From Thermoplasmata archaeon (lineage in GTDB: Archaea; Thermoplasmatota; Thermoplasmata; Thermoplasmatales; Thermoplasmataceae), in NCBI GenBank assembly GCA_021806345.1, contig JAJZXP010000280.1, positions 1-9,999 of the forward strand: a DNA stretch of 9,999 nt, read 5' to 3'. The stretch's first letter is position 1. Every line of letters starts with the position of its first letter. The position numbers were made by a program, and so were the translations under genes. Positions 1 to 6,929 of the stretch are shown here, one piece after another. The notes under the pieces were generated by a model that worked only from the letters and a program-made list of their open reading frames with translations, was not told the DNA's origin and did no database searches.

Positions 1-1
1 T

Positions 2-541
2 GGATTGAGAGAACCTCTTCTGTTCATAGCAGATGGTATACCTAAACTGGATGAGGAGATACGTAAAATATTTCCAAGAGCTGAATTCCAGCTATGCACC
101 ATACATGCATCCAGGAACTTAGAAGCAGATGTGAGAGAATCAGATAAGAACGAGATCGATCGAGACCTGAAAGCAATATTCCTTTCAGATACAAAGGATT
201 CTGCCATAAACAAATTCAATCAATTCAAGGGCAAATGGTCCTCGAAGTATCCTAGATCTATATACAATATGGAAAAGAAGCTTGGATATCTGTTCACATA
301 CTTCCAGTATCCTGAGAGCATCAGGAGATCTCTGCATTCATCGAACATAATAGAAAGAATGAACAAGGAGATAAGAAGGAGAATAAAGGTAATTGACTCA
401 CTGCCCACTGAAAGTGCAGCAATGAAGATAATATATCTCAGAATAGCTGAATTGAATGAGAAATGGTCACACAGAGTCATGAAAGGATATTATAAATGCA
501 AGGATGAGATCAGTGACATGTTCAGGGAGAGGTATCCTTAA
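2..541 (+). CDS. IS256-family transposase, C-terminal part (5' truncated by window edge)
   Basis: This is the catalytic C-terminal part of a DDE transposase of the IS256/mutator family, which cuts and pastes its own element. The frame is open to the left edge; the TTG at 5 is probably internal, since full family members are about 390-400 residues and about 180 are visible. Numbering from that TTG, the second catalytic Asp lies in FIADG (D10), followed by the family C-x2-H motif (C31, H34 in QLCTIHASRN). The catalytic Glu is in SNIIERMNKEIRRR (E117), 107 residues after the Asp, which is normal family spacing. The gene stops with TAA at 539-541, directly before the terminal repeat. No frameshift or stop is visible, so the element may be intact. 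The first Asp lies outside the window. Confidence 0.9.
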   Translation, partial: GLREPLLFIADGIPKLDEEIRKIFPRAEFQLCTIHASRNLEADVRESDKNEIDRDLKAIFLSDTKDSAINKFNQFKGKWSSKYPRSIYNMEKKLGYLFTYFQYPESIRRSLHSSNIIERMNKEIRRRIKVIDSLPTESAAMKIIYLRIAELNEKWSHRVMKGYYKCKDEISDMFRERYP

Positions 542-566
542 TCTTACACATAATTCTGGACACTAC
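542..566 (+). repeat. Right terminal inverted repeat of the IS256-type element
   Basis: Immediately after the transposase stop lies CTTACACATAATTCTGG followed by ACACTAC. This resembles IS256-family ends as I recall them (left-end form starting GTAGTGTCCAGAATT). The matching left repeat is outside the window, so the assignment rests on position and resemblance. Translation of frame +3 runs straight through it into the downstream NYN reading frame. Confidence 0.65.
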
Positions 567-998
567 GTCAAACTTGATTACAAGGCATTTTGTGATTTGT
601 TATGCAAAAAACACAATTCATCTTTATTTAGAACCTATGTGTATGATTGTGAGTTCAAATCAAACGAATTATTGCTGGATAGACTTGAAAAGTTGACCAA
701 TTTTAAAATTAGGCGGGGAGAGAAACAAAAGCTAGGATTTCACTATGTACAAAAACAGTTCGACATTCAGCTTGCAGTGGACATGATAACACTCTCTAAA
801 TCGAACATACAAGACATCATTTTAGTATCTGGAGATTCTGATTTCATTCCAGCTGTCAAATATGTTCAAGATCAAGGAACAAGAGTTTATCTTTGGAGTG
901 CTAAGAAAGACAAGAATGGTGAACTTGCCAGAAACTGTGATGGTGCTAATGCATTAACTGAAGAAGTACTTGTTAGGTATTCGCCACTGCACCATTAA
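567..998 (+). pseudogene. NYN/PIN-like ribonuclease domain protein (LabA/DUF88 type), 5' end removed by IS insertion
   Basis: The frame encodes most of a NYN-domain protein, a PIN-like fold metal-dependent RNase family. Visible features are KLDYKAFCDLL (the helix that normally follows the first strand), the KQFDIQLAVDM segment with two conserved Asp (codons near 762 and 780), and the SGDSDFIPAV motif with two Asp (834-842) typical of NYN domains. The expected first beta strand with its catalytic Asp and D-x-x-N motif, about 20-25 residues, is absent; sequence upstream of 567 is the IS end. The frame stays open through the IS to an ATG at 504 inside the transposase gene, giving a 164-codon chimera whose first 21 residues are IS-encoded. 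Without the first Asp, catalysis is doubtful. It is AT-rich like the next gene. The domain call is firm; pseudogene status is inferred. Confidence 0.72.
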
Positions 999-1047
999 GA
1001 ATCCATAAATTAACAAATATCGGCTAAAATATTACCGCATAAAAGGA

Positions 1048-1055
1048 TTTATAAT
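1048..1055 (+). promoter_or_regulatory. TATA box (TTTATAAT) for the gene at 1079
   Basis: TTTATAAT is centred about 27 bp before the GTG at 1079. That is the normal archaeal TATA-to-start-site distance, so transcription would begin at or next to the start codon (leaderless mRNA). This supports the GTG start. Confidence 0.55.
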
Positions 1056-1078
1056 AATTTACATTTGCTTACTTTAAG

Positions 1079-1498
1079 GTGAGTGAATTACCTGAACAAA
1101 TAGAAAGTGAACGTCAAAAAGATATAACTACCGTAATTAAAGAGAAGAACTTACTTATGGTCACATGCCGGTTGCTGAGCGATTTGATACCAAGTAAATT
1201 TATAAAAGATGTAAAAGAGATGGAAGAAAATAAACCAAGGGAAATAAATAGACTTCTAATTGATATATCAACTCATTTAAGTAATATTGGAGGATTTTGT
1301 GATGAACGCAGTCGTAAAAGTATCTCTGCTGTCGTGAAATTTCTGTCTGTGGTAATGATTACACCCATGGCGTATTTACAACTTAAATCCTTATTACCGA
1401 TAATATCAGGTTTAGAAGTAAACTTTAATAAACGACCTTTTAAGATTATCAAATTTTCGATACCTGGAATCATTAATACGGAATTTAAAAGAGAATAA
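1079..1498 (+). CDS. Hypothetical protein, 139 aa, AT-rich accessory gene
   Basis: I do not recognise this protein. It starts with GTG, chosen because a TATA box lies about 27 bp upstream and the codon then falls at the expected transcription start. The N-terminal half is charged and probably helical. Residues about 80-110 form a moderately hydrophobic stretch (AVVKFLSVVMITPMAYLQL) that could be a buried helix or one weak membrane segment. The C-terminus is basic. No cysteine pairs, nucleotide-binding loops or nuclease motifs are evident. It follows the damaged NYN gene on the same strand after 80 bp and shares its AT-rich composition, unlike the core genes beyond the tRNA-Gly, so it probably belongs to the same acquired segment. 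Coding status is supported by the uninterrupted frame plus promoter; function is unknown. Confidence 0.6.
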   Translation: MSELPEQIESERQKDITTVIKEKNLLMVTCRLLSDLIPSKFIKDVKEMEENKPREINRLLIDISTHLSNIGGFCDERSRKSISAVVKFLSVVMITPMAYLQLKSLLPIISGLEVNFNKRPFKIIKFSIPGIINTEFKRE

Positions 1499-1632
1499 GT
1501 TGTTCAACTCTCATATTTATTCAATGAAGAATAAAATAACGTTAATATATAATTAAACATTATTGGAACCACAAATAAATTTTTGAGGAAACTTCTGATT
1601 CCATGAGTTGATATATTGAAGTTTTATCTTTA

Positions 1633-1707
1633 TGCAGGTGCCGGGATTTGGACCCGGGTCGAAAGCTTGGAAGGCTTCCGTGCTAGACCAGTCTACACTA
1701 CACCTGC
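1633..1707 (-). tRNA. tRNA-Gly (anticodon TCC)
   Basis: Read on the minus strand, the gene folds into a full cloverleaf. The acceptor stem is GCAGGTG/CACCTGC. The D arm begins GTGT and closes with GCAC. The anticodon stem GAAGC/GCTTT encloses loop CTTCCAA, giving anticodon TCC. The T stem CCGGG/CCCGG has loop TCCAAAT, and the discriminator base is A. It is 75 nt long with no intron and no encoded CCA. An AT-rich TATA-like motif lies 28 bp upstream of the 5' end (about 1731-1739 on the plus strand). Its 3' end faces the AT-rich accessory region at 541-1632, the arrangement expected when a tRNA 3' end has served as an integration site. Confidence 0.96.
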
Positions 1708-1748
1708 CTTGAAAGGGTTATAATTATGGGCTTAATATGAGTTTTCTC

Positions 1749-2423
1749 TCAAGTTGGTGTGTTGAATATGGTGTCGAAGGTGTTTGAATAATAACTACCA
1801 TGTGAAAGAACCGATACTGTGAAATCGTAGGTCGCAGTGGATACGGTTTCATTGAAATAGACATAACTGTTGTGATAGTTTGAGGTTAATGTTATCGGGC
1901 TGCCTCCAGCGGTCGAATAAGATACAGAAACATTTTGAATTGCTCCTATGTATGAAACATAAACTCTGAACGAGAGTGGATCGTTGTTGTGTGGTATGGG
2001 GAACGCATAAAAACCATTTTTCTCGCTCAATGATGTCCAGTTTCCATGCGAATCAGAGACCTGGAGGTTGCTAATCTGTGGACCTGCGATATTGCTGATT
2101 GGCGGATTTAGGAAAATTGTCCAGAAAATTATCCATGTGAGAAAAAATACCATCACAAGCAAGAACACATGGGTTCCACGCTGTGGGAGCTTAAGATGCA
2201 GAGCAGTGAAAACTTTCCTGAAATATACAAGAATTCCCAGCATTATGAGGACGCCCACGTACCATATCCCTATGATGTAAAAATATCCTGAAAGTAAACC
2301 CAGGACTGCTGCTATAAGGAATATTACTACGGTTGCTTTTGCCCTCTCCTTTTCATATTCAAGAAATTCCTTCTCGTTGAATTCAGGTTCAACAAAAACT
2401 TCCTGATCTTTATCTTTTGCCAT
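1749..2423 (-). CDS. Membrane-anchored surface protein, three TM segments plus external beta-rich domain
   Basis: This 224-residue protein has a charged acidic N-terminus (about 1-29), three hydrophobic segments (about 30-48, 49-69 and 84-105) and a hydrophilic C-terminal domain (about 106-224) rich in Ser, Thr, Tyr and Asn with alternating hydrophobic residues, suggesting an immunoglobulin-like beta sandwich. The basic loop between segments 2 and 3 (YFRKVFTALHLKLPQRG) favours a cytoplasmic N-terminus and loop, placing the C-terminal domain outside. That domain carries three N-glycosylation sequons (N128, N164, N191), fitting the heavily glycosylated surfaces of Thermoplasmatales. The start is ATG, 14 bp after the triosephosphate isomerase stop on the same strand, so the two are probably cotranscribed. 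I know no function for it; it may be restricted to this order. Confidence 0.8.
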   Translation of the reverse strand: MAKDKDQEVFVEPEFNEKEFLEYEKERAKATVVIFLIAAVLGLLSGYFYIIGIWYVGVLIMLGILVYFRKVFTALHLKLPQRGTHVFLLVMVFFLTWIIFWTIFLNPPISNIAGPQISNLQVSDSHGNWTSLSEKNGFYAFPIPHNNDPLSFRVYVSYIGAIQNVSVSYSTAGGSPITLTSNYHNSYVYFNETVSTATYDFTVSVLSHGSYYSNTFDTIFNTPT

Positions 2424-2437
2424 TTAACCAGGGTGAA

Positions 2438-3091
2438 TTAAAAATTGATTAATGAATTTATTGCGTTTTTCGGATCTGTGGAAAGAACAACTCCCGAGGC
2501 CACGAGAATGCCATCTGCGCCAAGTTCAATTGAACGTTTGACATCTTCTGCCTTCTTTATACCGGCCCCCACAAGTAGTCGGACACCAGATTTTTTGCAT
2601 ATTTTACTGGCCCGTTCAATGACATCCGGTTTTGATGTGGAAACCGATATATTCCCACCGATCAGAGAAGGCGGTTCATACGCTATAGAATTTGGAGAAA
2701 ATTGTGCGATTCTGGATACCTCGTCCTCGTCTGCTGCACATACTGTTATTTCAAAATCAACTTCCTTTGCCCGCTTAATTGTTGATTCTATGTGCGTGAG
2801 TGAGACCCTGTTTTCAGAATGATTCAACAGAGATCCCCTGATTCCGATCGAAAGAAGCGAATCGATTGAGACCTTGCCAGTGTAAGGTCCATATGTAAAT
2901 GGGTCCACATGCTGCCCGATTATTTCCTTGCCCGATGTTCTTGAAGCTGATTCAAGGTCAATTGGATTCACGGCATATGAGATCTTCCAGCCATAATTGG
3001 TGAGATCATCTGGACATTTACTAAGAAATTCAGAATTAAGATTTCCGGTAGCGATTTCATAAGACTTCAGGTTTACTATGAAGGATAACAT
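2438..3091 (-). CDS. tpiA: Triosephosphate isomerase (archaeal short type)
   Basis: This cytosolic TIM-barrel enzyme interconverts dihydroxyacetone phosphate and glyceraldehyde 3-phosphate in central carbon metabolism. At 217 residues it matches the short archaeal form rather than the roughly 250-residue bacterial one. Visible motifs, numbered from this start, are the substrate-binding Asn and Lys in VNLKSY (N7, K9), QHVDP, the catalytic His in LLNHSENR (H91), the catalytic Glu in AYEPPSLIGG (E139), and phosphate-binding segments VGAGI and GADGILVASGVV. The ATG at 3091 was chosen because MLSFIVNLKSY aligns in length with the Thermoplasma enzyme as I recall it; an in-frame GTG at 3100 would add three residues and cannot be excluded. 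It is divergent from the acyl-CoA synthetase gene and leads a likely two-gene unit with the downstream surface protein. Confidence 0.95.
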   Translation of the reverse strand: MLSFIVNLKSYEIATGNLNSEFLSKCPDDLTNYGWKISYAVNPIDLESASRTSGKEIIGQHVDPFTYGPYTGKVSIDSLLSIGIRGSLLNHSENRVSLTHIESTIKRAKEVDFEITVCAADEDEVSRIAQFSPNSIAYEPPSLIGGNISVSTSKPDVIERASKICKKSGVRLLVGAGIKKAEDVKRSIELGADGILVASGVVLSTDPKNAINSLINF

Positions 3092-3130
3092 ATTTTTCAC
3101 GTGCCTTCAAGTGTAACATAGAAGGATCAA

Positions 3131-3150
3131 TAAATTTTATTACTATAAAT
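3131..3150. promoter_or_regulatory. Shared AT-rich promoter region between tpiA and the acyl-CoA synthetase gene
   Basis: The gap between the two divergent genes is only about 65-73 bp and contains one strongly AT-rich block. On the plus strand TAAATTTTATT is centred about 27 bp before the ATG at 3165, predicting a leaderless transcript. On the minus strand the same block reads ATAAAATTTA and would start tpiA transcription near 3109, with a leader of roughly 10-18 nt. Both promoters appear to overlap, so initiation complexes could compete. Confidence 0.5.
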
Positions 3151-3164
3151 CATCTGACTATCTT

Positions 3165-4874
3165 ATGGTTGAGCTTGAAAGTAGCCCTCAGACGCTTGAA
3201 GAATTGTGGAAGAAGAGCTACCCCAAAGGTAATGAAAGGAGTATAGAGATTCCTGATAAGAGTGTTTATCAATTGTTAAAGGACTCTGCAACTAAGTTCC
3301 CTGATTCAGTCGCATTAGTCTTCTTTGGAAAAAAAGTCACCTATAAGGCATTCCTCGCCATGGTGGATGCCCTGGCATTCAATTTAAAAGAAAAACTTAG
3401 ACTTTTCAAGGATGCAAAGGTGGGATTTATACTTCCAAATACGCCACAATATGCAATCTCATTTTTTGCTGTTGCAAAGATAGGCGGTGTCGTCGTACAG
3501 ACAAATCCCATATACACTGAAGCAGAAATACACGATGAATACAAGAGCACTGAGGTCTCTGCTGTCATAACACTGGATCTATACTATGAAAAAGTTGCAA
3601 ATCTTGCGAAGAATGACATTTCAATTGTGGTCACAAAGGTGAAAGATTTTCTGACTCCTCTTGCCGCATTTGTATACAAGAGAAAGACAAGGAATGATCC
3701 AAAGCCGCCTGTTATTAACTACACAGGTAGAATATTCCGATTCACCGATTTGATAAAGAGTGGAAATTCGCCTGAGGAAAAGATAGATCCACAATATGAT
3801 CCCGTGCTTTTCCAGTTCACAGGTGGAACCACAGGAACACCGAAAGCGGCTATGCTCTCACACAGAAATCTTGTCGCAAACACGTCTCAGCTTAAAGCAT
3901 GGCACTCAAGCCTGAATAATCCTGGCATATACATGTCAACCCTGCCGTTCTTCCATGTGTATGGAATGATGACCTCTCTTGTCCTGCCTGTTACAACGGG
4001 TTCAAAAATGATTTTTGTTCCGGATCCCAGAGATACAGAAACGCTTCTGAAATTGATCAACAAATACAAGCCTGACTATCTGCCAGGTGTTCCCACTCTA
4101 TATAAATCATTGATAAACAGGCCTGATATAGCAAAATATAACCTTAAATCCATCAAGGTGTGCGTTTCAGGCGGAGCACCTCTGCCAGTTGAGACACAGA
4201 AGAGATTTGAGGATATAACCGGTGGTCTTCTTATAGAAGGATACGGATTGAGTGAAACTTCACCTGTTGTTACTGCCAATCCTGTCGATCGTAATGCAAG
4301 AAAGATAGGGTCTGTAGGGTTACCGCTCCCAAACACCGAGTTAAGATTGGTAAACCAGTACTCACTTGAGACCGTTGCCCTTGGTGAAGAGGGCGAGTTG
4401 ATGGTTAAGGGTCCACAGGTCATGCTTGGTTACTGGAGAAATGAAGCTGAAACCTCAGAGGTAATTATTGACGGCTGGCTCAGAACGGGAGATATTGGCA
4501 AGTTCGATTCTTCTGGTTTTCTATACCTGGTGGACAGGAAAAAAGATATGATAATCTCCAGCGGGTACAATGTATATCCCCGTGAAATAGAGGAGGTGTT
4601 CTACAAACATCCCGATGTGATTGAGGCAGCTGCCATAGGCGTTCCAGATCCCAAGAGGGGGCAGAGTGTAAAGGTCTATGTTGTAAAGAAGGAGGGTTCG
4701 CCTGTAACTGAACAGGAACTCCTGAATTTTGCTTCAAAACAGCTGGCACCTTACAAGAGACCGAAATCCGTGGAATTCAAGAAAGATCTCCCGAGAACTC
4801 TTGTTGGCAAGGTTCTGAAAAGAGAACTTCGCACGGACAAACCTGACACCTCGAGGATCAAAAGAAACCTCTGA
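3165..4874 (+). CDS. AMP-forming acyl-CoA synthetase (long/medium-chain fatty acid-CoA ligase type)
   Basis: This 569-residue ANL-superfamily adenylate-forming enzyme joins a carboxylic acid to CoA through an acyl-AMP intermediate. All core motifs are present: the ATP-binding loop FTGGTTGTPKA (218-228), the adenine-binding segment EGYGLSETSP (358-367), the TGD motif with D443, the hinge region LVDRKKDMIISSGYNVYPREIE (455-476, with R458), and the catalytic lysine in VGKVLKREL (K549). Length and motif wording resemble FadD-like ligases more than acetyl-CoA synthetases, but the chain length or aromatic nature of the substrate cannot be read from sequence. Archaeal lipids are isoprenoid, so the likely role is uptake and breakdown of environmental fatty or organic acids. 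It has its own leaderless promoter, and no beta-oxidation genes adjoin it. The ATG start fits family N-termini. Confidence 0.93.
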   Translation: MVELESSPQTLEELWKKSYPKGNERSIEIPDKSVYQLLKDSATKFPDSVALVFFGKKVTYKAFLAMVDALAFNLKEKLRLFKDAKVGFILPNTPQYAISFFAVAKIGGVVVQTNPIYTEAEIHDEYKSTEVSAVITLDLYYEKVANLAKNDISIVVTKVKDFLTPLAAFVYKRKTRNDPKPPVINYTGRIFRFTDLIKSGNSPEEKIDPQYDPVLFQFTGGTTGTPKAAMLSHRNLVANTSQLKAWHSSLNNPGIYMSTLPFFHVYGMMTSLVLPVTTGSKMIFVPDPRDTETLLKLINKYKPDYLPGVPTLYKSLINRPDIAKYNLKSIKVCVSGGAPLPVETQKRFEDITGGLLIEGYGLSETSPVVTANPVDRNARKIGSVGLPLPNTELRLVNQYSLETVALGEEGELMVKGPQVMLGYWRNEAETSEVIIDGWLRTGDIGKFDSSGFLYLVDRKKDMIISSGYNVYPREIEEVFYKHPDVIEAAAIGVPDPKRGQSVKVYVVKKEGSPVTEQELLNFASKQLAPYKRPKSVEFKKDLPRTLVGKVLKRELRTDKPDTSRIKRNL

Positions 4875-4876
4875 CC

Positions 4877-4882
4877 TTTTTT
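4877..4882 (+). terminator. T-run terminator after the acyl-CoA synthetase gene
   Basis: Six consecutive T residues begin three bases after the TGA stop, within an AT-rich stretch. Archaeal RNA polymerase typically stops at such U-runs without a hairpin, and none is evident here. The call rests on position and composition only. Confidence 0.4.
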
Positions 4883-4920
4883 ATCCTAATTATTATTCGA
4901 TAACCTGCAAAGACTATTGA

Positions 4921-4930
4921 GCAATAATTA
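4921..4930 (+). promoter_or_regulatory. TATA-like element for the 659-aa membrane protein
   Basis: GCAATAATTA is centred about 25 bp before the ATG at 4950, consistent with a leaderless or nearly leaderless transcript. The match is weaker than the other promoters in the window. Confidence 0.4.
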
Positions 4931-4949
4931 CATTCTGGTATAGGTCTGA

Positions 4950-6929
4950 ATGTTCATTCCTGTTTACTACATTCTCGTCTTGTTGATGCTGCTGATGGGT
5001 GCAGGAATGAGTTTTTCAATATATCTTGCACGTACCGCAGATAATCATGTCAGGAGGATGTTTGCCTATGTTCTGCTTGATATGATGACTGGAATGGTTT
5101 TAGGTCCGTTCATTCTGCTCGCATATCCCGGCAGGATAACTGTACCTGATACGATAGAGATTACATTCATTACAATGGCAGTTCTACTCGCGCCTTCAAT
5201 GGCATATTTCTTAAGAGCGATTATGCAGGATTCCATTGCTGGAAGCCGGAACTTTATTGTTGTATTTACTGCATTTTTCATAATATTTGATGAGATCGTA
5301 ATGAGTTTGGATTTCAATCTGTTCCTATCACCAGTTAAATTCCATAATTTACTTTTTACCGATACCCTGTCTTCAGTTGCCTATTCAGTATCAACTTACT
5401 GGTTTGTAATTCCAATGGGCATAGAGATGGTACTTTCAATTTTGTATGTTCGCAGATCACTTGGAAGTTTTTCTATCGTCATTTTCTCCGTACAGGCGGT
5501 CTCGATGATACTGGCTCCTGCTGCTTTCAAGGCCACCTTGTGGGTGCCGGTTGCGGTATATCTGTCGGGTGCTGTCATGACTGGATTTTTTGTTTTTCTC
5601 TTCGAGCATCTTTACCGTAAGATGTCGATACATCAGAATGCATCAAGATACCTTCTGTATCTTCTTACGGCTTATTCAGTAATGATGGCTGGTGTCTTTC
5701 TCTGGATGGCATACCACACCTATCTGGGAATTGCAGCTGGAATGATATTTGACATGATCATTTACATCAGGGCAGCTACCTATCCGGGATACCTGAATTC
5801 TGGTACCAAGATATTCTGGCTTGCAAAGAGGAACTGGTCTTTCCTCTTTCTTCTCATGATCTTCGTTTCTGAATTCTTCATGGGTGCTGTATTTGACCTG
5901 CAATTTTATGGTCCTTCTAGATTCATGAGTTCTTTGAGCCTTCAAACAATATCAGGATCTTTTATTGCAATGATGGAAAAATCGCTGTTTGACTTTTTTT
6001 ACTTCTTCAGCATAGTTTCTCTATCGACCTGGTTCCTTGTGATGATGGGCATAGAGATGGGTTCCCTTGTAGTGTTCAAGATCATGAAAACAAGGGAACT
6101 TGAAACCAGAATCCGCCTGGTACTGATGCTTTTTGCCTATGGTGTCTATTCGATCCTGATCCCGTCATTCCTGGTACCCGATTCATCACTGTTTCCATTC
6201 ATTGGCTGGACAATGGGGATAGGATCTGGGGGTGGCCTGGCACCGTACCTGATCATTCCCATGCTCGTCACATATCTGATTAGCGGTATCCTGTCCTATC
6301 TGTTTGGATCAAGACAATTGTGCTCAGTTTTCTGCACTGCACCCGTAATGTATCAGGGAACTTTTTATGATTCAATGAAAAAATTCAATACGTCATCTGA
6401 TTTTACAAAGAAACTCACTTATAAGGAAACCGGCAGGAATCCCATATATTCTGTTGTATCAAAGATGGTATATTTTTCTGTCATTGCTGCCGGGATCGTA
6501 TCCTATCTGGATTCCACGGGATATCTAAGATTGACATTTTACGGTGTTGATCCAGAATACATGCTCTACCTCTTTTACTTTGGCTTTCTATGGTACGCCG
6601 TATTCATAACAATGCCCTTTTTTGGATCCTACGGCTGCATCAAAACTGGATATTGCCACTGGGGTAATTTCAACAGGTTCATCTCTAAATTCGGTTTCTT
6701 CAGGTTGAAGGTTCGGGATCCGAACCAATGCATCAACTGTAAGACGAAAGACTGCGCTACAGCCTGTCCGGTGGGAAATCATTCTCAACCAGGAAACTTC
6801 ATAGAGAAGGGTGAATATAAGGATTCAAGGTGCATTGGAATCGGGGACTGCGTCGATGCATGCCCATACGAAAACATATTCTATTATGATGTCAGGCACT
6901 GGTTGAAGGAAAAGATTTCTAACCGGTAG
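4950..6929 (+). CDS. Polytopic membrane iron-sulfur protein: duplicated six-TM unit fused to a NapH/NosR-like ferredoxin module
   Basis: This 659-residue protein has about 15 hydrophobic segments and a C-terminal iron-sulfur domain. Residues 37-222 and 232-452 look like two copies of a six-helix unit. Each has a Glu in its third helix (FDEIVM, E115; VSEFFM, E308) and a W-F-x4-M-G-I-E-M motif in its fourth (E159; E369). Two cysteine patches follow: C458/C462 in QLCSVFCTAP and C563/C569 in GCIKTGYCHWG, placed like the Cys patches of NapH/NosR/CcoG proteins. A two-cluster ferredoxin domain ends the protein: C594, C597, C602, C606 (CX2CX4CX3CP), then C628, C634, C638 with Ile631 where a fourth Cys is usual. 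This suggests electron transfer between a soluble carrier and the membrane, perhaps the quinone pool; that role is inferred. The N-terminal unit is homologous to the convergent 302-aa protein, and the two coding ends overlap by 11 bp. Confidence 0.85.
   Translation: MFIPVYYILVLLMLLMGAGMSFSIYLARTADNHVRRMFAYVLLDMMTGMVLGPFILLAYPGRITVPDTIEITFITMAVLLAPSMAYFLRAIMQDSIAGSRNFIVVFTAFFIIFDEIVMSLDFNLFLSPVKFHNLLFTDTLSSVAYSVSTYWFVIPMGIEMVLSILYVRRSLGSFSIVIFSVQAVSMILAPAAFKATLWVPVAVYLSGAVMTGFFVFLFEHLYRKMSIHQNASRYLLYLLTAYSVMMAGVFLWMAYHTYLGIAAGMIFDMIIYIRAATYPGYLNSGTKIFWLAKRNWSFLFLLMIFVSEFFMGAVFDLQFYGPSRFMSSLSLQTISGSFIAMMEKSLFDFFYFFSIVSLSTWFLVMMGIEMGSLVVFKIMKTRELETRIRLVLMLFAYGVYSILIPSFLVPDSSLFPFIGWTMGIGSGGGLAPYLIIPMLVTYLISGILSYLFGSRQLCSVFCTAPVMYQGTFYDSMKKFNTSSDFTKKLTYKETGRNPIYSVVSKMVYFSVIAAGIVSYLDSTGYLRLTFYGVDPEYMLYLFYFGFLWYAVFITMPFFGSYGCIKTGYCHWGNFNRFISKFGFFRLKVRDPNQCINCKTKDCATACPVGNHSQPGNFIEKGEYKDSRCIGIGDCVDACPYENIFYYDVRHWLKEKISNR

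Larger units (their letters stand above)
1..566 (+). mobile_element. IS256-family insertion sequence, right-hand portion (left part outside the window)
   Basis: The segment holds the C-terminal part of an IS256/mutator transposase followed at once by a sequence resembling an IS256 terminal inverted repeat. The element is cut by the left edge of the window, so its other end and target-site duplication cannot be seen. The right boundary is placed after the GGACACTAC end near 566, because the protein similarity on the downstream side changes from transposase to a NYN nuclease there. The boundary could be off by one or two bases. Confidence 0.8.

Noticed and set aside
504..566. Reading the ATG at 504 as the genuine start of the NYN protein
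   Set aside because: These 63 bp lie inside the transposase gene and terminal repeat, and the encoded residues do not resemble a NYN N-terminus.
1499..1632. CRISPR repeats or a small RNA in the AT-rich gap before tRNA-Gly
   Set aside because: No regularly spaced repeats or stable GC-rich stem are visible; it is plain AT-rich intergenic sequence.
541..1633. An att direct repeat of the tRNA-Gly 3' half within the left accessory region
   Set aside because: I looked for copies of the T-arm and acceptor sequence and saw none in the window.
2445..2822. Plus-strand 125-codon frame opposite tpiA
   Set aside because: It is a shadow of the isomerase, whose catalytic motifs are all on the minus strand.
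4076..4749. Minus-strand frames opposite the acyl-CoA synthetase
   Set aside because: The plus strand carries the complete ANL motif set; the reverse frames are shadows without promoters.
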